A stretch of DNA of 64,000 nt from a bacterium (GTDB taxonomy: Bacteria; Armatimonadota; Fimbriimonadia; Fimbriimonadales; Fimbriimonadaceae), in assembly GCA_027483535.1 (NCBI GenBank), contig JAIXUN010000002.1:1054001-1118000 (forward strand). Reading direction: 5' to 3'. Of the stretch, positions 1-7,732 are shown piece after piece (positions within the stretch are counted from its first letter, which is position 1; each line of letters begins with the position of its first letter). Both the position numbers and the translations under genes were made by a program. The notes below the pieces were generated by a model that was given only the letters and a program-made list of their open reading frames with translations, was not told the DNA's origin and ran no database searches.

Positions 1-201
1 GCCCGCACGTGGTCTCCTATTCCCGAGATGGGTTTGGTGTACTTGGTCGACGACGGCTCGGGTTGGGTGGACACCTTCCTAGATGAGGCACGCGACTTCC
101 CGCGAGGAAAGCACGACGACCAGATCGACGCAGTGGGGAACGCGTTCACCGCCCTGAGGGGGCTCAAGGGCGGTGGAGCGTTGCAAACGGCTGTAGGCTA
201 G
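1..201 (+). CDS. Phage large terminase subunit, C-terminal fragment (cut by window start)
   Basis: Reading frame 1 is open from the first base to a TAG at 199-201 and encodes the last 66 residues of a large terminase. The stretch DEARDFPRGKHDDQIDAV is the hallmark end of the nuclease domain of phage terminases (a conserved HDDQxDA segment). The ATPase and most of the nuclease lie left of the window. In the family this protein cuts concatemeric DNA and drives packaging through the portal, whose gene follows at 965-2377 on the opposite strand. The fragment has no start in view. Function is confident from the motif and from its place before the portal. Confidence 0.85.
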   Translation, partial: ARTWSPIPEMGLVYLVDDGSGWVDTFLDEARDFPRGKHDDQIDAVGNAFTALRGLKGGGALQTAVG

Positions 202-203
202 AA

Positions 204-944
204 CTACTTTTTTGGAGGCGGAGTCGGGGCCGGCGTTGTCGGACCCACCGTCCGCTCAATAATTGGCTGTGTACTCGGCGTAGGCCGTGGAGCGGGAGTA
301 GGCTGCGGAGTCGTCGGTTTCGGGGGATTTGAAGCCATTGATTGTTTGTACCCTGAGTAATCTACTGCAGCAAGAAAGAACAAAACCAAAGCAACACAAA
401 GAAGCGCGGGAAGAAGGATATTGCAAAGCCAAAGAGTGTGCTTCTGCTCTTCGATGTAGTCACTTTTCTGAGCGCACGCCTTTGCCATTTCCCGCAAATC
501 CTTGTTGTTCCACCGAGATCTGCTGTTAAAACCAATGGGGACTAGGACGTTCGACTTCTTCTCCTCTTCATACAGAATATCTGCCTTGATGCCTAGTCGC
601 CGTCGATCATCCAGCAGATTCAGCTGCAGGCCGTGCAACCAAACTGAATAGTAAAGTAAGGCAATATCAGCAACGAGTGCCACGCCGAAGAAGAAGGTCG
701 CTACAATTGCAAGTCGTTCACCGAATCCGGAATATCCTTTGTCGCTAAGTGCAGTCTCGGCGAGCTTCCAAGAAGCTGCGGAGACTGCGAGACAAAAGGC
801 AGATCTTGCCTTGGTGATCCATTCAGCTTCCGTGTGACGCTGCTTTCCGACTACTTCTCGCTCGGTCGTGTAAAGCGATAGTCGATCATCGTCGTAAGCG
901 AGTTCAGCGGCTGTGTCACTTAGAAAGTCATGCGGTGCCTTCAA
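204..944 (-). CDS. Putative membrane protein with proline-rich tail, inserted between terminase and portal
   Basis: This 246-residue protein has a charged N-terminus, a possible first hydrophobic helix near residues 48-66, a clear membrane segment near 80-105, a charged middle, a second clear membrane segment near 172-197, and a Pro/Thr/Ala-rich C-terminal tail from about 207. The layout resembles SLATT-type two-helix membrane proteins, but I cannot assign the family firmly. It stops two bases after the terminase and lies on the minus strand with the portal upstream (20-base gap). It is not a known virion morphogenesis protein, so it is best read as a lysogeny or exclusion gene carried inside the late region. 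Codon use is more AT-rich than in the portal gene. Confidence 0.6.
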   Translation of the reverse strand: MKAPHDFLSDTAAELAYDDDRLSLYTTEREVVGKQRHTEAEWITKARSAFCLAVSAASWKLAETALSDKGYSGFGERLAIVATFFFGVALVADIALLYYSVWLHGLQLNLLDDRRRLGIKADILYEEEKKSNVLVPIGFNSRSRWNNKDLREMAKACAQKSDYIEEQKHTLWLCNILLPALLCVALVLFFLAAVDYSGYKQSMASNPPKPTTPQPTPAPRPTPSTQPIIERTVGPTTPAPTPPPKK

Positions 945-964
945 CGAGGCTGATTTTATCCGGT

Positions 965-2377
965 CTAAGGATTAACTAAACGTCCCATCTCCCCAGCCTG
1001 CACGCGGTTCATCTCGACCTCCTCGCGGAGCACCTCGATGTCGACAGGCGGCAAGCCTAGCTCGTCGTACAGCGCGGGGAGCTGATCAAGCTTGATGAAG
1101 CCCTTCGCATAGCCGTCCGAGTAGGCGGTCATGGCGACGAATCGGTCCTGTTGCTCGAGCTTCGATAGGCTGAAGTTTGGCGCGTAAGGCACCTCGCTGT
1201 CACCGAAGTTCACCGACACAAGCAAGCGGGAGAGTGACTTCATCGCGTTTCCGAGGCGCCGTCGCGCGTTGGCCACCCGCAAACCGAGAACGTCCTGTCC
1301 GACCGCCTTCGAGGAGCGAGACTCGTGTTGCGCCTCCTTGGTCGCTTGCGAGGTTCCGAGGATCGCCTCGTGGATCTGACGTCCGAAGTACTCGAAGGCG
1401 TGAGCGAACGCCTGGCCGTCGCTATCGGGCGACATGAGGTCAATCTCCGTGCCGCCGGGCACCACGAGTGCGTAGGCGTTCTTCCACGCGATCAGCTGGT
1501 TGAGCAGCTTCTGAGCCTTGGGCGTGAAGACCGGCTTGTCGTCCTTGAGGACAGGCTGACCATCCTCGCCGAAGACCTGCTCTAGTGGCTGAGCGCCTGC
1601 GGGATCATCGACCGGCTTCGGTAGCTTGCCGACAACCGAGCCGCCCGCGAAGAGCTTGAGGAACCGGAAGAACTCCGGGAGCAGCTGAGTCTTGATGAAC
1701 CACGGCGTGTACGCCGGACGGAGTATTGAGCGCCCGAGCACGTCGTTCTCCTTTGGTCTGAAGGTGTGGACGATGAACTTCCACTTCGGGATGACGTTGT
1801 TCCACGTCTCGACTTGCGTCTCGTCCGACTCGGCAAGTGCCTGCGCCTGGTCGTTTCCGAGCGGTTGGGTTGGGCGAATGCCTACGAGGGCACCGTCTCG
1901 CCCGATGACGTACTCCATGTGCTTTGCCGACTTGACCTTGAGTGACTTGGGGATCAGCTTGCCGGCAAACTCGCCCGAACCGGGCTGCAGAACGATCTCC
2001 GCCACACGCGAGCCAAATGCTGCCGCGTCCATGAGCTCAAGCGCGACATCGCTCAGGTCTATCTCGCCCGCGGTGATCGCGTTCTCCACCCACTGGGCAT
2101 ACACGTTCCGCTTGTCTGCCTCGTCCTTGGGATCGCCACCAGGCGCAGGGCTGATCCGAACTCCGTCGGCACACACGGCCAAGGCAAACGTGTCAAAAGC
2201 GCTCGACACTTCCGTGTCTTTGAGCATCCGCTCGTAGATGTCGGCCCCGAACTGCTGAGTGTTGTCGTCGAGGAAGAGCGGGGAAACCGACTGGACTGCG
2301 TAGATCGCCGCCCACGTTAGGTCGGTGCCACCTGCGAGGAATTCTTCGACTGCTAGGTTCTGATCGACTACGAGCAC
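965..2377 (-). CDS. Phage portal protein, Mu gp29 / DUF935 family
   Basis: The 470-residue product matches the Mu gp29-type (DUF935) portal family in length and in its pattern: an N-terminal helix pair with a MLKDTEVSSAFDTFALAV segment, a central EIVLQPGSGEF sheet region, a conserved HTFRPKENDVLGRSILRPAY stretch, and a helical C-terminus. Portals form the dodecameric ring at one capsid vertex through which DNA is packaged and ejected. The GTG at 2377 fits the family N-terminus. The gene is on the minus strand although terminase and head morphogenesis genes flanking it are on the plus strand. Its 5' end faces the 5' end of the next gene across 33 bases. Confidence 0.88.
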   Translation of the reverse strand: MLVVDQNLAVEEFLAGGTDLTWAAIYAVQSVSPLFLDDNTQQFGADIYERMLKDTEVSSAFDTFALAVCADGVRISPAPGGDPKDEADKRNVYAQWVENAITAGEIDLSDVALELMDAAAFGSRVAEIVLQPGSGEFAGKLIPKSLKVKSAKHMEYVIGRDGALVGIRPTQPLGNDQAQALAESDETQVETWNNVIPKWKFIVHTFRPKENDVLGRSILRPAYTPWFIKTQLLPEFFRFLKLFAGGSVVGKLPKPVDDPAGAQPLEQVFGEDGQPVLKDDKPVFTPKAQKLLNQLIAWKNAYALVVPGGTEIDLMSPDSDGQAFAHAFEYFGRQIHEAILGTSQATKEAQHESRSSKAVGQDVLGLRVANARRRLGNAMKSLSRLLVSVNFGDSEVPYAPNFSLSKLEQQDRFVAMTAYSDGYAKGFIKLDQLPALYDELGLPPVDIEVLREEVEMNRVQAGEMGRLVNP

Positions 2378-2410
2378 CTTGCCTCATACGAGTGCTTCGT
2401 ACCGGGCTGT

Positions 2411-3445
2411 GTGCTGTTCTCGAAGCGGAAGAAGGAATCGATCGAGGAAGTCGTTCGTCGGCACCGGGAAGAAGTCCTTCGAGGCGAGCGCCAAGCCATC
2501 GGCTCAATGCACCACGCGTACAAATCCGCCGCCAAAGAGATCGAACGACGGTTGAGGGAGGTCGAGCGCCTCATGGCCACAGCAACGGCAGAGAACGCCG
2601 AGATCCGCGTGTCGTGGCTCGTCTCCCAGGAGAGGTACCGTGCGCTCCTTGAGCAGGTCTACGTCTCGATGGATGGCTTCTCTCTATCGGCGGAAGAGGT
2701 AGCGAAGAAGCAACAGGCGACGAACGGTAAGCGCGGGACCAATCATGCGCGGGACCTCGCAAAGGTCGAGTTCCAGGGCGCAGGCGTTAGGCTCCCGTCT
2801 TCGTTCAGCCTGCTCAATGAGGAGGCGCTCAAGTCCATGGTGGGCGTCCTTCGAGACGGCTCACCCTTGCGAACGCTGTTCCGCTCAATCGCCCCGAACG
2901 CTGTGAAGGTTGCCCAGGAGGTGATGAAGGCTGGAATCGCGGCTGGTGACAATCCGAGGCTCATCGGGCGGAACATGGCCAAGCAGGTCGAAAAGCTCTC
3001 GCTCGAGCGAGCGGTGACCATCGCCCGAAATGAGTCCCTCAGGGTCTACACCGACGCTCAACAGCAGACCTACATCGCCAATGCCGACGTCGTCTTCCGC
3101 TCCCGAATCGTCTCGGCACTCGACGCTCGGACGTGTCCGATCTGCTGGGCAAGACACGGCACGTTCGTTGAGCACGGAGACCCGTTCTATCGCCACGTTT
3201 GTTGTCGGTGCTCCCTTGCTCCCGTGACGCGTTACACTCCGCAGCGCCTTAGTGGGGAAGAGGTGCTCAGGACGAAGCCTGAGGCGTTCCAAAGGCAGAT
3301 CCTTGGACCCGAGCGGTACGAGCTATGGAAGTCTGGGCGGATCCAACTCGGTGACATCGCCGCCAACTCGCTTCATCCGAAGTGGGGAGCGCAGGTTCGG
3401 CTTCGTCGACTCGACGCGCTCAAGGAAATGGCAAATAGGGACTGA
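2411..3445 (+). CDS. Phage head morphogenesis protein, SPP1 gp7 / Mu gpF family
   Basis: The 344-residue protein has a long helical N-terminal half (residues 1-180, many Glu/Arg) and a C-terminal SPP1 gp7/Mu F-type domain from about 185 to 290. That domain shows the typical ERAVTIARNESLRVYTDA helix and the zinc-finger-like pattern SALDARTCPICWARHG ... HVCCRCSLAPV. In Mu and SPP1 this minor head protein binds the portal and enters the capsid with it. The start GTG at 2411 is chosen as the first codon after the divergent portal start. It ends 3 bases before the convergent gpG/gp10-like gene. The order terminase-portal-gpF is Mu-like, but portal and gpF lie on opposite strands here. Confidence 0.85.
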   Translation: MLFSKRKKESIEEVVRRHREEVLRGERQAIGSMHHAYKSAAKEIERRLREVERLMATATAENAEIRVSWLVSQERYRALLEQVYVSMDGFSLSAEEVAKKQQATNGKRGTNHARDLAKVEFQGAGVRLPSSFSLLNEEALKSMVGVLRDGSPLRTLFRSIAPNAVKVAQEVMKAGIAAGDNPRLIGRNMAKQVEKLSLERAVTIARNESLRVYTDAQQQTYIANADVVFRSRIVSALDARTCPICWARHGTFVEHGDPFYRHVCCRCSLAPVTRYTPQRLSGEEVLRTKPEAFQRQILGPERYELWKSGRIQLGDIAANSLHPKWGAQVRLRRLDALKEMANRD

Positions 3446-3448
3446 GTG

Positions 3449-3928
3449 CTACTGCCCCAAAGCCTCGCTAACGCGCTCCTGCGCCACCTTCGTAGCGATC
3501 TCGCGCACCTTGTCGACGGCTGGTCCAAGGAAGGCAAGGCGCTTCTCTTGCGGTCCTGCATAGGAGGCGGAGATGCCGACCTTTGCCTCATATGGAGTCT
3601 CGGGCGTGTACTCGCTTGGGAACGTCTCAAACTCTCGACCGCCTTTTGTCTTGGCACCCGGTCCGGCGGCGAGCTTGGCGGCTTCAGCCTTAGCTTGCTC
3701 TCGCAGGCTGTCCGATTCCCCACCGACCTGGAAAAAGGCGGAGGCCTTCATCGCGCCAGTGTCAATCTGATTGTTCTTGACGATATTCTCTTGGACCTCA
3801 TCGAGCGCCAAGGTCGCCAAGTCGCGGATCGCCTCGGACATTCCCTTCTGGACGGCGTTCAAGGCCCGATCCCAGGCGGAGAAGTCGACAATGACGTCGT
3901 CGAAGGTTATCTGTTTGGGATCTGCCAC
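3449..3928 (-). CDS. Tail completion / virion morphogenesis protein, HK97 gp10- or Mu gpG-like
   Basis: The 159-residue protein opens with an amphipathic helix (DFSAWDRALNAVQKGMSEAIRDLA) and has the key NQIDTGAMKAS motif, the DTGxLxxS signature of HK97 gp10/Mu gpG-type proteins. The C-terminal half is beta-rich with YAGPQEKRLAFLGPAVDKV, where family members have a YAxxxExG segment. The family acts at the head-tail junction or in tail completion. Placement right after the gpF-like gene matches Mu gpG. It is alone on the minus strand, convergent with the gpF-like gene and divergent from the gene at 4113. Which of the two family roles it plays cannot be decided from sequence. Confidence 0.68.
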   Translation of the reverse strand: MADPKQITFDDVIVDFSAWDRALNAVQKGMSEAIRDLATLALDEVQENIVKNNQIDTGAMKASAFFQVGGESDSLREQAKAEAAKLAAGPGAKTKGGREFETFPSEYTPETPYEAKVGISASYAGPQEKRLAFLGPAVDKVREIATKVAQERVSEALGQ

Positions 3929-4038
3929 TCAGCCTCCTTACGAAAAGAGGTTGAATTAAAGCTCGTATGGAGACGACGACTCTAGGGCAAATGATGCGCA
4001 CTTTTGATGCTGAAAATGCGCGAATGTTGTAATGCTCT

Positions 4039-4056
4039 CCCAGTCGGTTTACTGGG
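4039..4056. promoter_or_regulatory. Inverted repeat in the 184-base divergent region between gpG-like and small basic protein genes
   Basis: CCCAGT (4039-4044) and ACTGGG (4051-4056) form a perfect 6-bp hairpin with a 6-base spacer between the starts of the minus gene (3928) and the plus gene (4113). It may be an operator or a leader hairpin. The surrounding 3929-4112 stretch is richer in A+T than the genes and is one of the few gaps here large enough for two divergent promoters. No -35/-10 pair is clear enough to name. Confidence 0.3.
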
Positions 4057-4112
4057 TCAGGTGCCTCATAATGTATCTGCGGCAAGAGCTCGAATCTTGC
4101 GCAGAAAACACG

Positions 4113-4250
4113 ATGGCAAAAAAGCCCACATCCCAAATCGCCAGGTCTGCAAAGACCGGGCAGTTCATCCCTATGAAGGTCGCGAAGGCGAATCCTTCCA
4201 CGACGGTGGTTGAAACCATCAAGCCTCGCCCTTCCGCCAAGAAGAAGTAA
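4113..4250 (+). CDS. Small basic phage protein with RSAKTGQF...NPSTTVVE motif
   Basis: The 45-residue product starts at ATG 4113 (MAKKPTSQIARSAKTG) and ends with a lysine run. The pattern RxAKTGxF...AxxNPxTTVxExxK occurs in many short orphan proteins of phages and bacteria that I know only as uncharacterised. A longer reading from 4032 is possible but adds a stretch that looks non-coding. It precedes the head protease gene by about 190 bases, a gap in which I see nothing certain. The high positive charge suggests nucleic acid or protein binding, which is only inference. Confidence 0.5.
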   Translation: MAKKPTSQIARSAKTGQFIPMKVAKANPSTTVVETIKPRPSAKKK

Positions 4251-4441
4251 GGCTCTGCCGACCCGGTTGTTCACGCAATCGGGCGGCTCCTAGATAATAG
4301 GCTCCTTTTACGTCGTCAAACTAGCACATAAATGTCTACACTTACGTGATCGTTTCTCGTGGATAATCCGTACCGTTCGCAAGGTCCGTTTAAGGCGCGG
4401 CATGGGGCTGTACGACGGTGCCTCCCGTATCGGGCTTGGTC

Positions 4442-5632
4442 ATGGCGACCACTTTCAAGCCCAAGGGCAAAAGCTTCTCCGATATCGAGAAGCTGGTCCG
4501 CGAAGCCATCAAGACGCAGTTCCCGAACAACTACGTCTGGGTTTCAGAGACCTACCCCGATCAGGTCATCTTCTCGGTTGAGAACCCGCAACCACCCAAC
4601 AACACCGACCAGTACCTCGCGTCGTACTCCATCGCCGCAGACGGGAACGTGACCCTAGGCGAAGCCCAAAAGGTGATGCCGAGGCGCGTTTACGAGATCG
4701 TAACCTTCTCCCTTGATCCGGCGACCTTCGCAGGCAAAGAGATCGTCATCGACGCGAAGCTCTTCGAACTCGGCGACTATCCCGACAAGAACTTCTCGCT
4801 GAACGAAGAGGAAGCGGACTCCGTCACGGTCGCCAGTGCGGCCGGGAAGCGCATCGAGTTCGAGCACATGCCGACCGTGCTCAGTGGTAAGACGGGATCC
4901 ATTGAGAAGGCCTGGCGCGACGGCACCTCTATCTACGGCACCCTGCGGTTCTCGAAGTGGGTCGGCGAGGCGCTCGCGGGCGAGGCACCCAAGCTCTCCC
5001 TATCGTTCAACCCGGTCACCAAGGAGGTTGAGGAGGTCTCGATCGTTCGGAATCCAAGGATCACCGACGCATCGCTACTCGCGGCATTCTCGGGCGAAAC
5101 AGAGCCCAAGTCTGACGAGCGTAAGGGGGGCGTGATGAGCATCTTCGCAAAACTCGCGGAAAAGCTCGGGCTCCAACCGAAAGAGGTTGAGACAGAGCTC
5201 CGGTCCGAATTTGCTGCCGTTAGTGCGGCAGAGTCGGCGGAACTCAAGGCTCGACTGGCGATGGTGGAAGCCGAGAACAAGGCCCTGAAGGAGGGCCAAA
5301 CCGCATCCTTCGCGGCCACCGTCGATACGTCGGCTGCCGCCATCGTCAATCGCTTCAAGTCTGAGGGCAAGATCACCCCTGCCGAGGAAGAGTCTGCAAA
5401 GGCGGCGTTCGCAAGTGCGATGATCGCCGACGGAGGAGTCAAGTTCTCTGCAGACGGCAAGCCCGAAGATGGCACGCAGGTAGCAGCGCTCAAGGCGTTG
5501 TTCGCCTCTCGACCGAACCTCCATCTCACCGAGTCGCAATTCGCTGGCGCAAGCACCATCCCGGGTGCCAAGACCGCTGAGGTGCCGACCATCGACACGG
5601 CCGCGATCTACGCAGCGCGAGGTGCTAAGTAA
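4442..5632 (+). CDS. Phage prohead protease / scaffold protein
   Basis: The 396-residue protein starts best at ATG 4442 (MATTFKPKGK). Residues 1-70 are a separate small domain. Residues about 75-225 look like a prohead protease of the DUF2213/Mu gpI type, with IDAKLFELGDYPDKNF, FEHMPTVLSG (candidate catalytic His) and KLSLSFN followed by EEVSIVRNPRI (candidate Ser on the SLSF strand). Residues about 232-396 are alanine/glutamate-rich and helical, as in scaffolds. Fused protease-scaffolds shape the procapsid and are then degraded. It is followed with TAATG overlap by the decoration gene. An in-frame restart at 5135 may give scaffold alone. The protease assignment rests on pattern and position. 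Confidence 0.72.
   Translation: MATTFKPKGKSFSDIEKLVREAIKTQFPNNYVWVSETYPDQVIFSVENPQPPNNTDQYLASYSIAADGNVTLGEAQKVMPRRVYEIVTFSLDPATFAGKEIVIDAKLFELGDYPDKNFSLNEEEADSVTVASAAGKRIEFEHMPTVLSGKTGSIEKAWRDGTSIYGTLRFSKWVGEALAGEAPKLSLSFNPVTKEVEEVSIVRNPRITDASLLAAFSGETEPKSDERKGGVMSIFAKLAEKLGLQPKEVETELRSEFAAVSAAESAELKARLAMVEAENKALKEGQTASFAATVDTSAAAIVNRFKSEGKITPAEEESAKAAFASAMIADGGVKFSADGKPEDGTQVAALKALFASRPNLHLTESQFAGASTIPGAKTAEVPTIDTAAIYAARGAK
5135..5632 (+). CDS. Possible nested scaffold protein from internal start
   Basis: Within the protease-scaffold frame, ATG 5135 (MSIFAKLAEKLGLQPKEVE) lies exactly at the boundary to the helical scaffold part. It follows a purine-rich stretch AAGGGGGG (5123-5130) that could act as ribosome binding site with a 4-base gap. 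The product would be 165 residues, Ala/Glu-rich, the usual size of a scaffold. Lambda C/Nu3 and Mu I/Z use the same nested design. This is inferred from the sequence and the family, so the isoform is not certain. Confidence 0.42.
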   Translation: MSIFAKLAEKLGLQPKEVETELRSEFAAVSAAESAELKARLAMVEAENKALKEGQTASFAATVDTSAAAIVNRFKSEGKITPAEEESAKAAFASAMIADGGVKFSADGKPEDGTQVAALKALFASRPNLHLTESQFAGASTIPGAKTAEVPTIDTAAIYAARGAK

Positions 5633-6285
5633 TGGCAACCCTTACCGAAGGCCGATGGGCAGGTGAGTTCCTCGTCACCGAGGCGAACGGCTCGCTCTCG
5701 CGGGAGACCATCCTCGTCGCGGCAAACCAGAGCCTTGGTGCGGGTCGGGTGCTTGGCCAGATCACTCTGGGCAACATCACGGGCGCTCCAGGAACGAACA
5801 CTGGCAACGGCACTATTGGAACCCTCTCGCGAACCTCGCGGGCTGTGGCCGGTGTGTATGTCGCTCGGTGCGTGGCCGCCGCAACGAACGGTGGTCGCTT
5901 TGAGGTCATCGACCCGAACGGCAAGAAGATGGCCGACGCGCTTGTGGGCGTCGCCTACTCGAACGGTGAGATCGGCTTCACCATCGCGGACGGTGCGACC
6001 GACTTCGTGGTCGGGGACACCTTCAACATCACCGTTGCCGCCGGATCGGGTCAGTACGTGCCGCTAGCGCCTGCCGCAACCGACGGTTCGTCCATCGCCT
6101 CGGCGATCCTCTTCGCTCCGACGGTCACTCCGGCGGGTGGACCAGGGGAGGCCGTGGTTATCATCCGCGACGCTGAGCTTAACCGCTCCGCGCTCGACTT
6201 CGGATCGCTGGACGCGAACCAACAAACGACCGCCATCGCACAACTTGCGACGCGCTCCATCATCGTCCGAGAGGCGGTGAGCTAA
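5632..6285 (+). CDS. Capsid decoration protein, lambda gpD-like with inserted beta domain
   Basis: The 217-residue protein begins with the typical gpD opening (FLVTEANGSLSRETILVAANQSLGAGRVLGQIT) and ends with the second half of that fold (LFAPTVTPAGGPGEAVVIIRDAELNRSALDF). Between them, about residues 65-130, lies an extra beta-rich insert (GNGTIGTLSRTSRAVAGVY ... VGDTFNITVAAG) that is common in long decoration proteins. In lambda, gpD trimers clamp the expanded capsid. The start overlaps the scaffold stop (TAATG) and the major capsid gene begins 5 bases later, the canonical order. Confidence 0.83.
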   Translation: MATLTEGRWAGEFLVTEANGSLSRETILVAANQSLGAGRVLGQITLGNITGAPGTNTGNGTIGTLSRTSRAVAGVYVARCVAAATNGGRFEVIDPNGKKMADALVGVAYSNGEIGFTIADGATDFVVGDTFNITVAAGSGQYVPLAPAATDGSSIASAILFAPTVTPAGGPGEAVVIIRDAELNRSALDFGSLDANQQTTAIAQLATRSIIVREAVS

Positions 6286-6289
6286 GACC

Positions 6290-7300
6290 ATGTTGAACAA
6301 CATTTTCGACCAACTCAGTGGGGCCTTCACCACGATTTCGCTTACCAGCGCAGTCAATGATGTGCCCCGTGTCCCCACCCGCATTGCTAGCCTCGGTTTG
6401 TTCCAAGAGGAGGGTGTTCCCACCACTTCGGTCAGCGTGGAGAGCCAAGGCGGCATCCTCACCTTGATCCCTGACACGCAGCGGAATGCTCCTCCGAATC
6501 AGTTCAGGAATTCGAAGCGACAAATGCGCGACTTCAAAACGAGTCACTTCCCGCTTGAAGACGTGATTTACGCCACCGAGGTTCAAAACGTCCGGGAGTT
6601 CGGACAAGCAAATGGCCTGCGTACCGTCCAGTCAGTCATCAACGGCAAGCTCGCGCCAATGAGCGCCTCGCACGATGCAACCCTCGAGTTCCAGCGCATT
6701 GGCGCACTTCGAGGGACCATTCTGGATTCCGACAACACCACGGTGATTTACAACCTCTTCACAGAGTTTGGAATCACGCAAGACACGGTCGACTTCGATC
6801 TCGGCACTTCGGGAACGAAGATGAAGGTCAAGGTCCATGCAGTTAAGCGCCTCATTGAAGACACGCTCGGTGCTCTGGCCTACCAGCGGATCCACGTGTT
6901 CTGTGGCAAGAACTGGTTCGACAAGTTCGTCACCCACCCCGATGTGGAGAAGGCTTACGACCGTTACCAAGATGGCTCGTTCCTGCGAGCTGATCAGCGT
7001 ACGGGCTTTGAGTTCGCGGGCATGGTGTTCGAGGAGTATAACGGCAAGGTTGGCAGCATTCCGTTCATTCCAGCGAACGAGTGCATCGCCTTCCCGATTG
7101 GCGTTCCAGGGCTGTTCATTACTCGGTTTGCACCAGCGAACTTTATCGAAACCGTGAACACCATCGGTCTCCCGCGATATGCCAAGAGCGAGCGAGTGGA
7201 CTACGACCGAGGAGTGAAGATTCTCACCGAGTCCAACCCGATCTCCCTCTGCACTCGCCCGAAGGTACTCGTCAAGCTCACCTCGAGCACGGGACTGTAA
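6290..7300 (+). CDS. Major capsid protein, lambda gpE family
   Basis: At 336 residues it has nearly the length of lambda gpE (341). Recognisable are the RVPTRIASLGLFQEEGVPT opening strand, the FKTSHFPLEDVIYATEVQNVREFG segment that in this family forms the E-loop/spine region, the HVFCGKNWFDKFVTHPDV element and the C-terminal FITRFAPANFIETVNTIGLPRY. The protein builds the T-number shell in the HK97 fold. It sits between decoration protein and connector genes, all on the plus strand. Confidence is high from motif and neighbours. Confidence 0.88.
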   Translation: MLNNIFDQLSGAFTTISLTSAVNDVPRVPTRIASLGLFQEEGVPTTSVSVESQGGILTLIPDTQRNAPPNQFRNSKRQMRDFKTSHFPLEDVIYATEVQNVREFGQANGLRTVQSVINGKLAPMSASHDATLEFQRIGALRGTILDSDNTTVIYNLFTEFGITQDTVDFDLGTSGTKMKVKVHAVKRLIEDTLGALAYQRIHVFCGKNWFDKFVTHPDVEKAYDRYQDGSFLRADQRTGFEFAGMVFEEYNGKVGSIPFIPANECIAFPIGVPGLFITRFAPANFIETVNTIGLPRYAKSERVDYDRGVKILTESNPISLCTRPKVLVKLTSSTGL

Positions 7301-7304
7301 GACT

Positions 7305-7661
7305 ATGGATTACAAGACCTACCTTGAGAATAAAGCCGCCCTGGAGGGCGGCTTTGGGCGAGTGCTCGTTGACTACAACGGGCGCACAGCAACCGATGTC
7401 GAGGGTCTCGACTTCATCGCGAAAGCGGAAGGTCTAGACATCGAAGCAGAGGAAGCTAAGGCCAAGGAGGCCGCCGAGAAGGCGGCGGAAGACGCCAAAA
7501 GAGCTGCCAAGGAGCTGGAAGCTAAGGAGGCGGAAGATCGAAAGCGAGCGGCAGACGAAGCCAAGAAGGCGGAAGCTGCCAAGAAGGAACAAGAGGCCGC
7601 TGCTAAGAAGGCGGCAGAGGAAGCTAAGGCCAAGGAGGCCGCCGAGAAGGCAAAGGGGTAG
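7305..7661 (+). CDS. Small Lys/Glu/Ala-rich helical phage protein
   Basis: The 118-residue product has a short N-terminal domain (residues 1-45, YLENKAALEGGFGRVLVDYN) and then about 70 residues made almost only of Ala, Lys and Glu, including repeated KEAAEKA and AKAKEAAEKA units. It should form a long single helix or coiled coil. It starts 4 bases after the capsid gene, so it is co-translated. Some phages have a head assembly protein (like lambda FI) in this place, also Ala/Glu-rich, and an FI-like role in packaging is a reasonable guess but unproven. Confidence 0.6.
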   Translation: MDYKTYLENKAALEGGFGRVLVDYNGRTATDVEGLDFIAKAEGLDIEAEEAKAKEAAEKAAEDAKRAAKELEAKEAEDRKRAADEAKKAEAAKKEQEAAAKKAAEEAKAKEAAEKAKG

Positions 7662-7683
7662 TCCCCACTAGACGCGATCCTTG

Positions 7684-7717
7684 ACGGGGGAGTACTTGGA
7701 AACGAGTGCTCCCCCGT
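7684..7717 (+). terminator. GC-rich hairpin between Lys/Glu-rich gene and connector gene
   Basis: ACGGGGGAG (7684-7692) pairs perfectly with CTCCCCCGT (7709-7717) around a 16-base loop, 23 bases after the stop at 7661. No long T-run follows (TCGTATTTGGG), so it could be a weak terminator or attenuator, or an mRNA-stabilising hairpin between the abundant capsid messages and the connector gene starting at 7733. Confidence 0.4.
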
Positions 7718-7732
7718 TCGTATTTGGGTTCC

